64,000 nucleotides of DNA from Salinimicrobium flavum (GCF_042684505.1 NZ_JBHULT010000012.1:62001-126000); one strand, 5' to 3'; positions 43,502 through 53,148 are shown, counted from the stretch's first letter. The notes: a model not told the origin generated them from the letters alone. Numbers and translations: made by a program.

Positions 43502-46354
43502 CTATTTAGTCAGGTACATCTTTCTTCTCGAATACAGCTCATAAAAGACATCGTCTTTCAGGCTGTCAATGAAGAGGATACTTTCTCCTGTACTTTTCAT
43601 CTCAGGTCCCAGCTGTTTGTTCACATGTGGGAATTTATTAAAAGAGAATACCGGTTGCTTAATGGCATAACCATCAAGTTTGGTACTGTATTCAAAATCA
43701 GTCACCTTGTTTTCACCAAGCATCACTTTGGTAGCATAATTCACGTAAGGTTGACCGTAAGCTTTTGCTATGAAAGGCACTGTACGTGAAGCACGTGGAT
43801 TGGCTTCAATGATAAACACTTTGTCATCTTTAATGGCAAACTGAATGTTTATTAATCCAACGGTGTTCAGCGCAAGAGCGATCTTTTTGGTGTGATCAAC
43901 TATTTGCTGCATTACCAGGTCACCAAGGTTGAATGGAGGTAAAGTCGCATTTGAGTCTCCCGAATGAATCCCACAAGGCTCTATGTGTTCCATGATCCCA
44001 ATGATCTGTACGGTTTCCCCGTCGCAAATGGCATCGGCTTCTGCTTCTATCGCACCGTCAAGATAGTGGTCCAGAAGCAATTTATTGTTAGGTATCTTCC
44101 GAAGAAGATCAACCACGGTCTCTTCAAGATCTTTTTTATTGATCACGATCTTCATTCCCTGACCTCCCAGCACGTATGAAGGACGTACGAGAATAGGAAA
44201 ATCAAGTTCATCTGCAAGTGCCAGGGCTTCATCAGCCGTTTCTGCCACTCCAAATTCAGGATAAGGGATATCATTCTTTTGAAGTAGTTTGGAGAAGGAT
44301 CCACGGTCTTCGGCAAGGTCGAGGGAATGGTAACTGGTCCCCATGATCTTTATTCCGTAGCGATCCAGTTTCTCGGCAAGTTTTAGAGCGGTTTGGCCTC
44401 CCAGCTGCACTATCACCCCTTCAGGTTTTTCATGCCGAATGATGTCATAGATATGCTCCCAGAAAACCGGTTCGAAATATAATTTATCGGCTACGTCAAA
44501 ATCGGTAGAGACAGTCTCGGGGTTACAGTTGATCATGATGGTTTCATAGCCACATTCATTAGCTGCCAAAACTCCGTGGACACAACAATAGTCAAATTCT
44601 ATCCCCTGTCCTATTCGGTTAGGACCCGATCCCAATACTACAATTTTCTTCTTATCTGTAACCTTACTGTCGTTTTCCACATATCGCTTTCCTTCTTTTG
44701 TCTGGATTTCAGCCTCAAAAGTGGAATAATAATAAGGTGTCTCTGCTTTAAATTCTGCCGCACAAGTATCTACCAGTTTGTAGATCCTTTTCACCCCAAG
44801 CTCTTCTCTACGTGAATACACCTGGCTTTCAAGGCAGCCCACCATGTAAGCGATCTGCCTGTCTGCAAAACCTTTTTGTTTCGCTTCCAGCAACAGATCC
44901 TTTGGCAAAGTGTCTATCCTGTACTTAGAGATCTCGACTTCAAGTGCGTACAATTCCTCATATTGCTTGAGGAACCACATGTCAATTTTTGTGATCTCGT
45001 GGATCCTGCTGAGGGTAATTCCCAGTTGAATAGCATCATATATTACAAAGACCCGATCCCAGCTTGGATTCTTAAGTTTGTCGATGATCTGGTCGTAATT
45101 GGTATATCCTTTCCCGTCAGCTCCAAGTCCGTTACGTTTTATCTCCAGCGACTGCGTAGCTTTATGCAAGGCTTCCTGGAAAGAACGCCCAATTCCCATC
45201 ACTTCTCCTACAGACTTCATCTGTAGTCCAAGGGTACGGTCACTTCCTTCGAATTTATCAAAGTTCCACCGAGGTATTTTCACGATCACATAATCCAGGG
45301 TTGGCTCAAAAAGAGCAGAGGTAGATTTGGTGATCTGGTTTTCAAGCTCATCCAGGTGATATCCAATGGCCAGTTTTGCAGCGATCTTTGCTATCGGGTA
45401 TCCGGTAGCCTTTGATGCAAGGGCTGAAGATCTTGATGTTCTGGGATTGATCTCAATGGCCATGATCTCTTCCTTTTCATCAGGGCTTACCGCAAACTGT
45501 ACATTACAGCCTCCCGCGAAGTCTCCAATATTCCGCATCATTTTGATGGCCAGATCCCTCATCCTTTGGAAACAGGTATCACTAAGGGTCATTGCCGGTG
45601 CAACGGTAATAGAGTCTCCTGTGTGGATTCCCATGGGATCCATGTTCTCAATAGAACAAATGATCACCACATTATCGTTTTTATCACGCAGTAGTTCCAG
45701 TTCATATTCTTTCCACCCGAGCAATGCCTTATCGATCAAAACTTCATGGATAGGTGAAGCCTCGAGACCTGCTGTTAACAGTTCATCAAAATCTTCTTCA
45801 CTATGCACAAAGGAGGCACCGCTTCCACCAAGTGTAAATGAAGCTCTAATTACCAGCGGAAATCCAAATTCCTGGGCCACTTCCTTACCCTTAAGAAAAG
45901 AAGTCACTGTTTGAGCTGGGGCCACACCTACACCTAAGCGTACCATCAACTGCTTAAATTTTTCCCTGTCTTCGGTAATGTTTATCGCGTCTATATCGAC
46001 CCCAATCAACTTAACATTAAAGTCCTGCCATATTCCTTTTTCCTCTGCTTCTATACAAAGGTTCAGTGCAGTTTGTCCACCCATGGTGGGTAGCACCGCG
46101 TCAATATCGGGATGGTCCTTCAGGATTCCAACAATTGATTTTGTTGTAAGAGGTTTTAGATACACATGATCTGCCATTGAAGGATCGGTCATGATAGTGG
46201 CAGGATTTGAATTGATCAATACCGTTTCAATACCTTCTTCTCGCAACGATTTGAGGGCCTGTGCCCCGGCATAATCAAATTCACAGGCCTGGCCTATAAT
46301 AATTGGACCAGAACCTATGATCAGTATTTTCTTTAGGTTTTCGTTCTTTGGCAT
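43502..46354 (-). CDS. carB: Carbamoyl-phosphate synthase large subunit, lacking the regulatory domain
   Basis: Makes carbamoyl phosphate for pyrimidines and arginine from glutamine-derived ammonia, bicarbonate and ATP. A 950-residue protein with two ATP-grasp halves: IIGSGPIIIGQACEFDYAG near residue 12, and the second-half GSGPNRIGQGIEFDYCCVH near 570. E. coli CarB has about 1073 residues. The ~120-residue C-terminal MGS-like allosteric domain is missing; the protein ends soon after LGPEMKSTGESILFIDSL. carA is not adjacent. Flanked by rpmH upstream and DUF423 downstream. Confidence 0.96.
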   Translation of the reverse strand: MPKNENLKKILIIGSGPIIIGQACEFDYAGAQALKSLREEGIETVLINSNPATIMTDPSMADHVYLKPLTTKSIVGILKDHPDIDAVLPTMGGQTALNLCIEAEEKGIWQDFNVKLIGVDIDAINITEDREKFKQLMVRLGVGVAPAQTVTSFLKGKEVAQEFGFPLVIRASFTLGGSGASFVHSEEDFDELLTAGLEASPIHEVLIDKALLGWKEYELELLRDKNDNVVIICSIENMDPMGIHTGDSITVAPAMTLSDTCFQRMRDLAIKMMRNIGDFAGGCNVQFAVSPDEKEEIMAIEINPRTSRSSALASKATGYPIAKIAAKLAIGYHLDELENQITKSTSALFEPTLDYVIVKIPRWNFDKFEGSDRTLGLQMKSVGEVMGIGRSFQEALHKATQSLEIKRNGLGADGKGYTNYDQIIDKLKNPSWDRVFVIYDAIQLGITLSRIHEITKIDMWFLKQYEELYALEVEISKYRIDTLPKDLLLEAKQKGFADRQIAYMVGCLESQVYSRREELGVKRIYKLVDTCAAEFKAETPYYYSTFEAEIQTKEGKRYVENDSKVTDKKKIVVLGSGPNRIGQGIEFDYCCVHGVLAANECGYETIMINCNPETVSTDFDVADKLYFEPVFWEHIYDIIRHEKPEGVIVQLGGQTALKLAEKLDRYGIKIMGTSYHSLDLAEDRGSFSKLLQKNDIPYPEFGVAETADEALALADELDFPILVRPSYVLGGQGMKIVINKKDLEETVVDLLRKIPNNKLLLDHYLDGAIEAEADAICDGETVQIIGIMEHIEPCGIHSGDSNATLPPFNLGDLVMQQIVDHTKKIALALNTVGLINIQFAIKDDKVFIIEANPRASRTVPFIAKAYGQPYVNYATKVMLGENKVTDFEYSTKLDGYAIKQPVFSFNKFPHVNKQLGPEMKSTGESILFIDSLKDDVFYELYSRRKMYLTK

Positions 46355-46402
46355 TAGAAAAAAATTTGTGTGGTGTTTGTAAAAATAAGAACCTATAGGG
46401 TA

Positions 46403-46437
46403 TAAAAAAAGGCGCTACCTTAAAAAGTAGCACCTTT
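46403..46437 (-). terminator. Terminator after rpmH
   Basis: On the minus strand AAAGGTGCTAC and GTAGCGCCTTT pair with one mismatch, followed by seven T. It lies between rpmH and carB, so carB needs its own promoter or read-through. Confidence 0.82.
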
Positions 46438-46458
46438 AATATTTTCGGGAATTATCAT

Positions 46459-46617
46459 TTAGTGTTTATGCCTGTTTTCAGAGGAAACCGATAATTTCTT
46501 TCTTCCTTTGGCTCTTCTACGTGCAAGTACTTTTCTTCCGTTAACACTCGCCATACGTTCTCTGAAACCGTGCTTGTTTTTTCTTTTCCTCTTTGATGGT
46601 TGAAACGTTCTTTTCAT
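46459..46617 (-). CDS. rpmH: 50S ribosomal protein L34
   Basis: A 52-residue, very basic protein of the large subunit. The opening [20 protein letters not shown] and the later [17 protein letters not shown] are invariant L34 features. Too short to be caught by a 60-codon cut-off. In many bacteria rpmH lies with rnpA and dnaA; here it sits next to carB. Confidence 0.97.
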   Translation of the reverse strand: MKRTFQPSKRKRKNKHGFRERMASVNGRKVLARRRAKGRKKLSVSSENRHKH

Positions 46618-46785
46618 GATAATTTATCTTTAATCTTCTTTGAAATCGCTTTGAAAAATTGTTATAAGACCTCTCCTTAAAACTGCGGGCAAATATACAA
46701 AGAGTTTTTACTCCCGCAAACCCTTATATAAAATAATTTCCAATTGTTTTTCTTACCTTTGCGGCCTTCAAAACTACATAAAAAA

Positions 46786-47301
46786 ATGTTCAATAAAATT
46801 TTCAAATTAATCATTGCCGGGATACTTATTTTGGTGTCCATCTGGCAATTTGTTGAAGGAAACATAGGTAACGGTATTTTCTTAGTTCTTCTGGCCGGGA
46901 TCTTCATATTTTTATATTACAAGAATGAAATGATCCTGATGGCTTTTTTAAGGCTAAGAAAGCAGGATTTTCCAGGTGCTAAAAAATGGCTTGATAAAAT
47001 CAAGGACCCCGAAAAAGCATTGACCCAAAAACAACAGGGGTACTATTGGTACCTTCACGGACTTATGGTTTCACAGACCAACATGACCCAGGCTGAAAAA
47101 TACTTCAAACGCGCCATCAAATTAGGACTCTCCATGAGCCAGGATCTGGCTATGGCGAAACTAAATCTTGCCGGGATCGCCATGACCAAACGCAGAAAAA
47201 GAGAAGCCCAGATGCTTCTACAGGAAGCCAAAAAACTGGATAAGCACAAAATGCTGGATGAGCAGATAAAGATGATGAAGCAGCAAATGAAGAAGATCTA
47301 G
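46786..47301 (+). CDS. Membrane protein with TPR-like region, unknown function
   Basis: About 171 residues from the ATG at 46786 (MFNKIFKLIIAGILILV). Two membrane segments (about 5-22 and 28-45) are followed by a soluble, helical, basic part. ALTQKQQGYYWYLHGLMVSQ and MTQAEKYFKRAIKLGL look like tetratricopeptide repeats. The C terminus is a charged helix (MLDEQIKMMKQQMKKI). TACCTTTG at 46754-46761 fits a -7 promoter element. No specific function is assigned. Confidence 0.8.
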   Translation: MFNKIFKLIIAGILILVSIWQFVEGNIGNGIFLVLLAGIFIFLYYKNEMILMAFLRLRKQDFPGAKKWLDKIKDPEKALTQKQQGYYWYLHGLMVSQTNMTQAEKYFKRAIKLGLSMSQDLAMAKLNLAGIAMTKRRKREAQMLLQEAKKLDKHKMLDEQIKMMKQQMKKI

Positions 47302-47439
47302 AAAACATCTATTTTATAAATCACCAGTCCTACAAAATGATGCGGTATTTCATCTAGTATCTAGGTTGTTAATCGAATAAATTTGAGCTGAAGAAACCTT
47401 TCGCCTACATTCGTGAAAAGTTATAGGTCCCCCTCAAAA

Positions 47440-48141
47440 ATGTCGAGATTAATTCTCTTATTTATTTTTTTCATATCCGTATCAGTTTTTGGTCAGCACG
47501 ATCAGGTCTCCTTTTCTGAAGCAATTTCCACTCACCTTCCCAAGTATAAAATAAAAGCAAACAAAGCTTATCGAACCCACAATGTGGAACGTGCTGAATT
47601 TCTGTTTGATTCCCTGGTAAATTACTGTTTAAAAGGCAGCAAACTGGATAATTTCAAAGTAAGAGACCTTAAAAAGAAGGTGGTTCAGCTAGATGAGTTC
47701 AAAAAACCCGTTTACCTCATCACATATGCATCATGGGTTATACCTACTGAAGGAGAGATACCTGCACTAAACAAACTGGCTGCAAAATATAACGATCAGG
47801 TAGATTTCGTAATTCTCTTTTGGGACAACCGGACCACGACCAAAGAACTCGCAAAAAAATATCATAAGAATATTAAAGTCCTCTACGTTGATGAAATGCA
47901 GAACAATAGTTCTTATGTGGTTAAAATGATGAAACATTCCCTCGGCTTCCCTACCACCTTTCTTCTCGATAAAGAGAAACGGATCACGGACATAAGACGA
48001 AGTGTCTCTCACCCATACGGAATAGAATTTGAACGCTCGTTCGATCTTAATTATGATTCCTTCTCCAAAGCGATCTCTCTACTGCTCATAAATGAAAGCA
48101 GTCGCTATTCGAATAATACTAAGGAAAGTCTTACCCCTTAA
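47440..48141 (+). CDS. Secreted thioredoxin-fold protein without a CxxC motif
   Basis: About 233 residues from the ATG at 47440 (signal peptide MSRLILLFIFFISVSVFGQ). The C-terminal half (about 88-200) follows the TlpA/thioredoxin pattern: a beta strand with VYLITYASWVIP, the helix GEIPALNKLAAKYND, the strand VDFVILFWDN and the cis-proline loop GFPTTFLLDKEKRI. Where a redox enzyme has WCxxC, this protein reads S98-W-V-I-P102. The only cysteine in it, C63, lies before the domain. It is probably not a disulfide enzyme. A GTG start nine codons earlier is possible. Confidence 0.78.
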   Translation: MSRLILLFIFFISVSVFGQHDQVSFSEAISTHLPKYKIKANKAYRTHNVERAEFLFDSLVNYCLKGSKLDNFKVRDLKKKVVQLDEFKKPVYLITYASWVIPTEGEIPALNKLAAKYNDQVDFVILFWDNRTTTKELAKKYHKNIKVLYVDEMQNNSSYVVKMMKHSLGFPTTFLLDKEKRITDIRRSVSHPYGIEFERSFDLNYDSFSKAISLLLINESSRYSNNTKESLTP

Positions 48142-48274
48142 AAACTTCGGTGTAGCACAAAAATCAGTGTCAAAACCTGAAGGGTTTCTTTTCAGGGCTT
48201 CCAATAAACCTCTTTAAAAAGAATTAGATAAACTATCTTATGGAAGGTAACCCCATGTTCCTGTTGACCTCGTC

Positions 48275-49201
48275 CTACTCAGGAGCTGCATAATAACCAT
48301 CCTGAGGCAATTCTATTTGGTATTCCTTTCCTGACTTATTATTGAGATGAGTTTCCCTCAACCACGGATTGTGGAGTTTCAGTATCTTATAATTGATATT
48401 ATATTTTTTAGCAAACTGAGCGAAATCAGTAACTGCCGTATCGACCTTTACCTTGTAATTAGGAACCGGCTGATACAGATCTTTGGGTCTGAAATTGAAT
48501 CCATATTTCTGGGGATGGTTCAGGATCTCCTTTAAGGCGAGTATCCTGAAAACATATCTTCCCGTTTCCTCTCCCAGGAGCAAATCGTAATAATCTTTAA
48601 CATCCTGTCTTTCGCGTTGCCGGTCCACTCCGTAATTTCCTGCATTATAGGCCGCTGCTGCCAGTGTCCAGCTTCCGAAGCGTTCTTTTGATTTTTTAAG
48701 GTAATCTGCTGCTACCCTGGTTGACTTTTCAAGATGGTAGCGTTCATCTACATTGTCATTAATCTCGAGGCCATATTCTTTCCCGGTAGCTTCCATTATT
48801 TGCCAGAAACCGCGGGCACCTGCAGGTGATACCGCGTTTGTGAGTCCGCTCTCTATCACCGCCAGATATTTAAAATCATCGGGCACACCGTATTCTGCAA
48901 GAATTGGTTCAATAACCGGAAAATATTTATTGGCCCGCTTGATCATAAGCAAGGTGTTGGATTGCCAGTAGGTGTTAACGAGCAATTCACGGTCCATGCG
49001 CTCATAGATATCAGGGATCTCCACAGGTACAGATTCGCCTGCAAATTCAAGATCCTCCGGCATAGCGAGGGCATAGACATTATAATCATTGATCATTTTC
49101 TTCTCCTGGTTCTCATCGCTGGGAGCATCCTGTACGGCATTAATACCTAAACCAACTGCCACCATCAGACTTCCTCCTATAAGTATGTTCTTCAATTCCA
49201 T
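48275..49201 (-). CDS. Lytic transglycosylase with SLT domain, MltD-like
   Basis: Cleaves peptidoglycan with formation of an anhydro sugar. A 308-residue protein with an N-terminal membrane segment (ILIGGSLMVAVGLGINA). The catalytic Glu is E117 in LAVIESGLTNAVSP. GARGFWQIMEATGKEYGLEI and AAAAYNAGNYG are the family's second and third motifs. No LysM domain; the C-terminal extension (about 225-308) is probably a YggR-like or substrate-contact region. The alpha/beta hydrolase is just upstream in the same direction (about 10 bases), suggesting an operon. Confidence 0.92.
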   Translation of the reverse strand: MELKNILIGGSLMVAVGLGINAVQDAPSDENQEKKMINDYNVYALAMPEDLEFAGESVPVEIPDIYERMDRELLVNTYWQSNTLLMIKRANKYFPVIEPILAEYGVPDDFKYLAVIESGLTNAVSPAGARGFWQIMEATGKEYGLEINDNVDERYHLEKSTRVAADYLKKSKERFGSWTLAAAAYNAGNYGVDRQRERQDVKDYYDLLLGEETGRYVFRILALKEILNHPQKYGFNFRPKDLYQPVPNYKVKVDTAVTDFAQFAKKYNINYKILKLHNPWLRETHLNNKSGKEYQIELPQDGYYAAPE

Positions 49202-49211
49202 TCCTAATTAT

Positions 49212-49907
49212 TTATAGATTTATCTTTTTTTTCTTCAACTGCCCTGTTAATATTATTTCTTCCAGATTTTCATTGAACCACTTAAAGCGATTAAGGATCA
49301 TAATGTGGGTACCTTCGGGAACAGTTATGCATCCCTTGATGTATTTATAAGGAAATATCTCATCCCTATCGCCGTGTATATGTATAACTCCAGGTATTGG
49401 TTCGGGCTGGTCCCAGCACACCATTTTTTCAATGGCCCAATCCAGGTAACGGGTATCTGTGATCGACATGTACTTTTTATAAAGCTCCAGGCGCTTCTTT
49501 ACAAAGTCCCCAACGGCTATCCTCTCAAAAGCATCCAGGTGGCCAACCAAAGAGGTAGGTAACACTCTGAAAAGCCCGGTAAACCGCGCATACCTCATTC
49601 TACGTGGCAATTCCTGTTCCGTTTTTACACTTGAAATAATAATTACCCTTTTGGTCTTTATGAAATCGGCCATTTCCTGCACGATAACTCCACCGAAAGA
49701 AACTCCTATCAAAACAGGGTCTTCATGTTTTACGCGTTCGCACATTCTGTAGGCATAATCTTTAAGATCCTCTTTAGGCTTTGGCAGGAGCCAGTCCAAC
49801 CAATGGATCTTGAATCGGTCTTCGGGCAACCTAATCTTTTCAAAGATGGTAGGATTTGCTGCCAGGCCAGGCATGCAATAGACATGAATAACAGGGGATT
49901 TCTTCAT
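49212..49907 (-). CDS. Alpha/beta hydrolase family protein
   Basis: A 231-residue soluble protein. VYCMPGLAANPTIFEKI is a typical N-terminal oxyanion loop. GVSFGGVIVQEMADFI is the nucleophile elbow (GxSxGG). The catalytic His is likely in PEGTHIMILN near the end, with an acid in HIHGDRDEIFP. No signal peptide. Substrate unknown. Stop codon of this gene lies close before the lytic transglycosylase start, so they are probably co-transcribed. Confidence 0.87.
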   Translation of the reverse strand: MKKSPVIHVYCMPGLAANPTIFEKIRLPEDRFKIHWLDWLLPKPKEDLKDYAYRMCERVKHEDPVLIGVSFGGVIVQEMADFIKTKRVIIISSVKTEQELPRRMRYARFTGLFRVLPTSLVGHLDAFERIAVGDFVKKRLELYKKYMSITDTRYLDWAIEKMVCWDQPEPIPGVIHIHGDRDEIFPYKYIKGCITVPEGTHIMILNRFKWFNENLEEIILTGQLKKKKINL

Positions 49908-50106
49908 TTTTTACAGCGCTTCGGGCTGAAAATTCGCACAAAAAGGTTAACTTTATCTTCAAATTTAAAGGAAATTCTTTGCCTCCTGTAAATTTTAAGA
50001 CAAATTTTTTCTTCCCTAAATCCCGACTGCCAATATTGGCTTCGGAAACATTCAAAAATGCCTTAATTAAACGTGGCTGATTTTTTGATAATAAAAAAGT
50101 AAATAC

Positions 50107-50415
50107 ATGGAAACCATGAATACCGAATTGACTATAATAGACAATGAGTTCTTACGCCAGTTTGAGTGTGAACTGGATGGGGAACTTGCAAAGATTGAAT
50201 ACGCACAGCAAGACCGAAAGATCTTCCTTACCAAACTGGTAATGAGTGATGAACTTAAAGAAAAAGGTTACCTGGAACCATTCATCACCGAGGTGCTTGA
50301 ATACCTACGTGAAAAGGGAACCCGGGTAATGCCTACCAGCCCGGCCGTAGCCAGGTTCATGAGGAAACATCGCAGAAAATATAAGGATATGCTACCAGTT
50401 GGTATTAATATCTAA
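50107..50415 (+). CDS. GNAT-like N-acetyltransferase, short YidJ type
   Basis: A 102-residue one-domain protein of the Acetyltransf_CG/GNAT-like family. The pattern FLTKLVMSDELKEKGYLEPF corresponds to the family acetyl-CoA loop, followed by EVLEYLREKGTRVMPTSPAVARF, quoted in part. The loop lacks the usual G-x-G (KGYLEP instead of GKGIAS), so binding may be altered. Its 3' end overlaps mtaB on the other strand by four bases. Confidence 0.82.
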   Translation: METMNTELTIIDNEFLRQFECELDGELAKIEYAQQDRKIFLTKLVMSDELKEKGYLEPFITEVLEYLREKGTRVMPTSPAVARFMRKHRRKYKDMLPVGINI

Positions 50416-51746
50416 ACCGCAGCAGGCTCTTTTTCATAGCTAAACCTTACAAGCCCATCCTCATCAATCTTTTCAAGAATGATATTGTGAAGGGTGTTTA
50501 CCAATTCGGGGTTCCAGGGGGTCTTCACTTTTACATAATTCTCTGTGAATCCATGAATATAACCCTCCTTGTTCTCGCCTTCGAACAGAACGGTTTTTGA
50601 TTTCCCTAACTGTGATTCATAGAAAGCTCTTCTTTTCTTAGCTGATAGTCCACGCAACATCTTACTACGCTTTTTCCTCACTTTTAAAGGTACTACCTCC
50701 TCCATCTCTGCAGCAAGAGTGTCACTCCTTTCAGAATAAGTGAATACATGAAGGTAAGATACTTCCAGTTCATTCAGGAAATTATAGGTTTCCAGGAATT
50801 GCTCATTAGTTTCACCGGGGAATCCAACGATCACATCCACACCAATACAGGCGTCGGGCATGGCTTCCTTTATACGGGTTACCCTGTCAACATATAACTC
50901 TCTCATATAACGCCTACGCATGGCTTTGAGGATCTCATTGCTACCGCTTTGCAGGGGAATGTGAAAGTGTGGAACAAAAGCTTTGCTTTGGGCCACAAAA
51001 TCTATGGTTTCGTTCTTAAGTAAATTAGGTTCGATGGAGGAAATGCGGAGTCTTTCAATTCCTTCTACCTCATCAAGGGCTTTCACCAGGTCAAGAAAGG
51101 TATGCTCATGTGTCTTATTCCCAAATTCCCCTTTTCCGTAATCTCCAATATTAACCCCGGTAAGCACGATCTCCTTAATATTTTTTTCGCTGATCTTCCT
51201 GGCATTTTCCAGTACATTCTCAAGAGTGTCACTCCTCGAAATACCCCGGGCCAACGGGATGGTACAGTAGGTGCATTTGTAATCACAGCCATCCTGTACC
51301 TTTAGAAAGGCACGGGTTCTGTCTCCAAAAGAGTAGGATCCAACATAAAAATCGGCTTCCTCTATTTCACAGGAATGGATCGCCCCAAAATCATTTTTAG
51401 TGAGATCGTTCAGGTAGTTGGTGATCTTGAATTTTTCAGTAGCACCCAAAACAAGGTCTACCCCGTCTACAGCTGCCAGTTCTTCAGGTTTTAACTGTGC
51501 ATAACAGCCCACAGCAATAACAAAAGCATTCTCATTAGCCTTTTGGGCATGCTTGACTATGGTCTTAAAACGTTTATCTGCATTGTCTGTGACAGAGCAG
51601 GTATTGATCACATAAATATCTGCTGCCTCGGTGAAATCTACCCTTTGAAAACCCTCATCCTTAAAGGATCTTGCTATAGTAGAGGTCTCTGAAAAATTCA
51701 ACTTACACCCAAGGGTATAAAAAGCTACTTTTTTTGGTTCTCCCAT
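50412..51746 (-). CDS. mtaB: tRNA t6A37 methylthiotransferase (MtaB type)
   Basis: Adds a methylthio group to t6A37 of tRNAs that read ANN codons. About 444 residues from the ATG at 51746 (MGEPKKVAFYTLGCKLNFSE). The UPF0004 domain has cysteines in LGCKLNFSET, INTCSV and VGCYAQ. The radical-SAM cluster motif is CDYKCTYCTIPLARG. The TRAM domain closes the protein. A longer start (22 codons upstream) adds residues not typical of the family, so it is set aside. Confidence 0.94.
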   Translation of the reverse strand: MGEPKKVAFYTLGCKLNFSETSTIARSFKDEGFQRVDFTEAADIYVINTCSVTDNADKRFKTIVKHAQKANENAFVIAVGCYAQLKPEELAAVDGVDLVLGATEKFKITNYLNDLTKNDFGAIHSCEIEEADFYVGSYSFGDRTRAFLKVQDGCDYKCTYCTIPLARGISRSDTLENVLENARKISEKNIKEIVLTGVNIGDYGKGEFGNKTHEHTFLDLVKALDEVEGIERLRISSIEPNLLKNETIDFVAQSKAFVPHFHIPLQSGSNEILKAMRRRYMRELYVDRVTRIKEAMPDACIGVDVIVGFPGETNEQFLETYNFLNELEVSYLHVFTYSERSDTLAAEMEEVVPLKVRKKRSKMLRGLSAKKRRAFYESQLGKSKTVLFEGENKEGYIHGFTENYVKVKTPWNPELVNTLHNIILEKIDEDGLVRFSYEKEPAAV

Positions 51747-51975
51747 TACTTCTCTTTCGGAAATTTCTGCACCCAATCTGCAGAATTTCAATTCTTTACT
51801 CATGTGCTTCAAAAATCTCTTTTTGAAGGTTGCAAAGATACCAACTTTCAGTCAATGAACAATTATTAATCAGCAATCAACCATCACTGCTTACTGCCTC
51901 AACTCGCAATATCAAAAATTCAAGCACCAAATTCCAATATGATCCGAAGTTAGAAGTGAAACTCTGAACATTAAA

Positions 51976-53148
51976 TTATTCTCTTCGCCACTGTTTCGTC
52001 TCTTCAAAAACATGTTCAAGAATGGCTTTGTCTTCTTCGGAAAATTCAATGTCCCTTCGTGCCATTACTTTTTCGGCAACTTCGAAAGCTTTGGCAGTCT
52101 TGTAAGTTACAGTACCTCCACTTCCGCCCCAGCTGAAGCTCGGGATGAAATTCCGCGGAAATCCGGCTCCAAAAATGTTGGCGCTCACTCCCACCACTGT
52201 TCCGGTGTTGAACATGGTATTAATTCCGCATTTACTGTGATCGCCCATCATCAATCCGCAAAACTGCAATCCTGTAGGTGCGAATCTTTCCGAAGCATAA
52301 TCCCATAACCTCACCTCTGCATAATTATTTTTTAAATTCGAAGTATTGGTATCGGCTCCCAGGTTACACCACTCGCCCAGAACAGAATTACCCAGGAAAC
52401 CGTCATGACCCTTATTGGAGTACCCAAAAATCACAGAATTATTGACCTCTCCCCCAACCTTACTATGTGGCCCCACAGTTGTAGGCCCATAAATCTTGGA
52501 GCCCAGTTTCAGGGTAGCGTGGTCACACAGTGCAAAAGGCCCTCTAACGATGCTACCTTCCATAACCTCAGCCTCTGCACCAATATAGATTGGACCTTCT
52601 GAAGCGTTTAAAATGGCACATTCCACCTTCGCGCCCTCTTCCAGAAAAACATTCTCAGGGACGATCACCTGATTAGTATTGGAAATAGGTTGACTTTTAC
52701 GGTCCTGAGTTAAAAGCTCAAAATCTAACGCAATGGCCTCGCCGTTATTTTTGAAGATATCCCAGGTATGCTCAACCCTCAGGGATCTTCCCTCCATTTC
52801 AATGGTGGTGCATTTATCAAATTCAACGTCCTGGTCCTCCAGGGCGAAAAATGCTACTACATCCTCCTCATGAAAAATAGCCTCTCCCGGCTGCAGGTTG
52901 TGGACTTGTTCCACAAGTTCGGGTGTGGGAAGAAAAGAAGCGTTGATCATCACGTTCTCATCCATCTCAACCATGGGCCACTTATTAGAGAGGTGATCTT
53001 CTGTAATAGTAGAGGTGGTAGTACTAAGGAATTTCTCCCACTTTTCTCTAATGGTGAGAATACCTATCCTGATATCGGCAACCGGCCGGGTGAAGGTGAA
53101 CGGAAGCAATTGAGTTCTAACTGCCCCATCAAAGAGAATATAATTCAT
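51976..53148 (-). CDS. GlmU-like sugar nucleotidyltransferase homologue
   Basis: A 390-residue protein of the Bacteroidota GlmU-like group. The N terminus (MNYILFDGAVRTQLLPFTFT, RPVADIRIGILTIREKW) fits a pyrophosphorylase-like fold, but the normal LAAGxGTRM signature is missing. The C-terminal part is a left-handed beta helix with hexapeptide repeats (IGAEAEVMEGSIVRG, STVGPHSKVGGEVNNSVIFG as read from TTVG onward). The true substrate is unknown. Next gene upstream on the same strand is rpmE2, with a terminator in between. Confidence 0.85.
   Translation of the reverse strand: MNYILFDGAVRTQLLPFTFTRPVADIRIGILTIREKWEKFLSTTTSTITEDHLSNKWPMVEMDENVMINASFLPTPELVEQVHNLQPGEAIFHEEDVVAFFALEDQDVEFDKCTTIEMEGRSLRVEHTWDIFKNNGEAIALDFELLTQDRKSQPISNTNQVIVPENVFLEEGAKVECAILNASEGPIYIGAEAEVMEGSIVRGPFALCDHATLKLGSKIYGPTTVGPHSKVGGEVNNSVIFGYSNKGHDGFLGNSVLGEWCNLGADTNTSNLKNNYAEVRLWDYASERFAPTGLQFCGLMMGDHSKCGINTMFNTGTVVGVSANIFGAGFPRNFIPSFSWGGSGGTVTYKTAKAFEVAEKVMARRDIEFSEEDKAILEHVFEETKQWRRE

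Noticed and set aside
45366..45914. 182-residue open frame on the plus strand inside carB
   Set aside because: Low-complexity, serine-rich shadow of carB.
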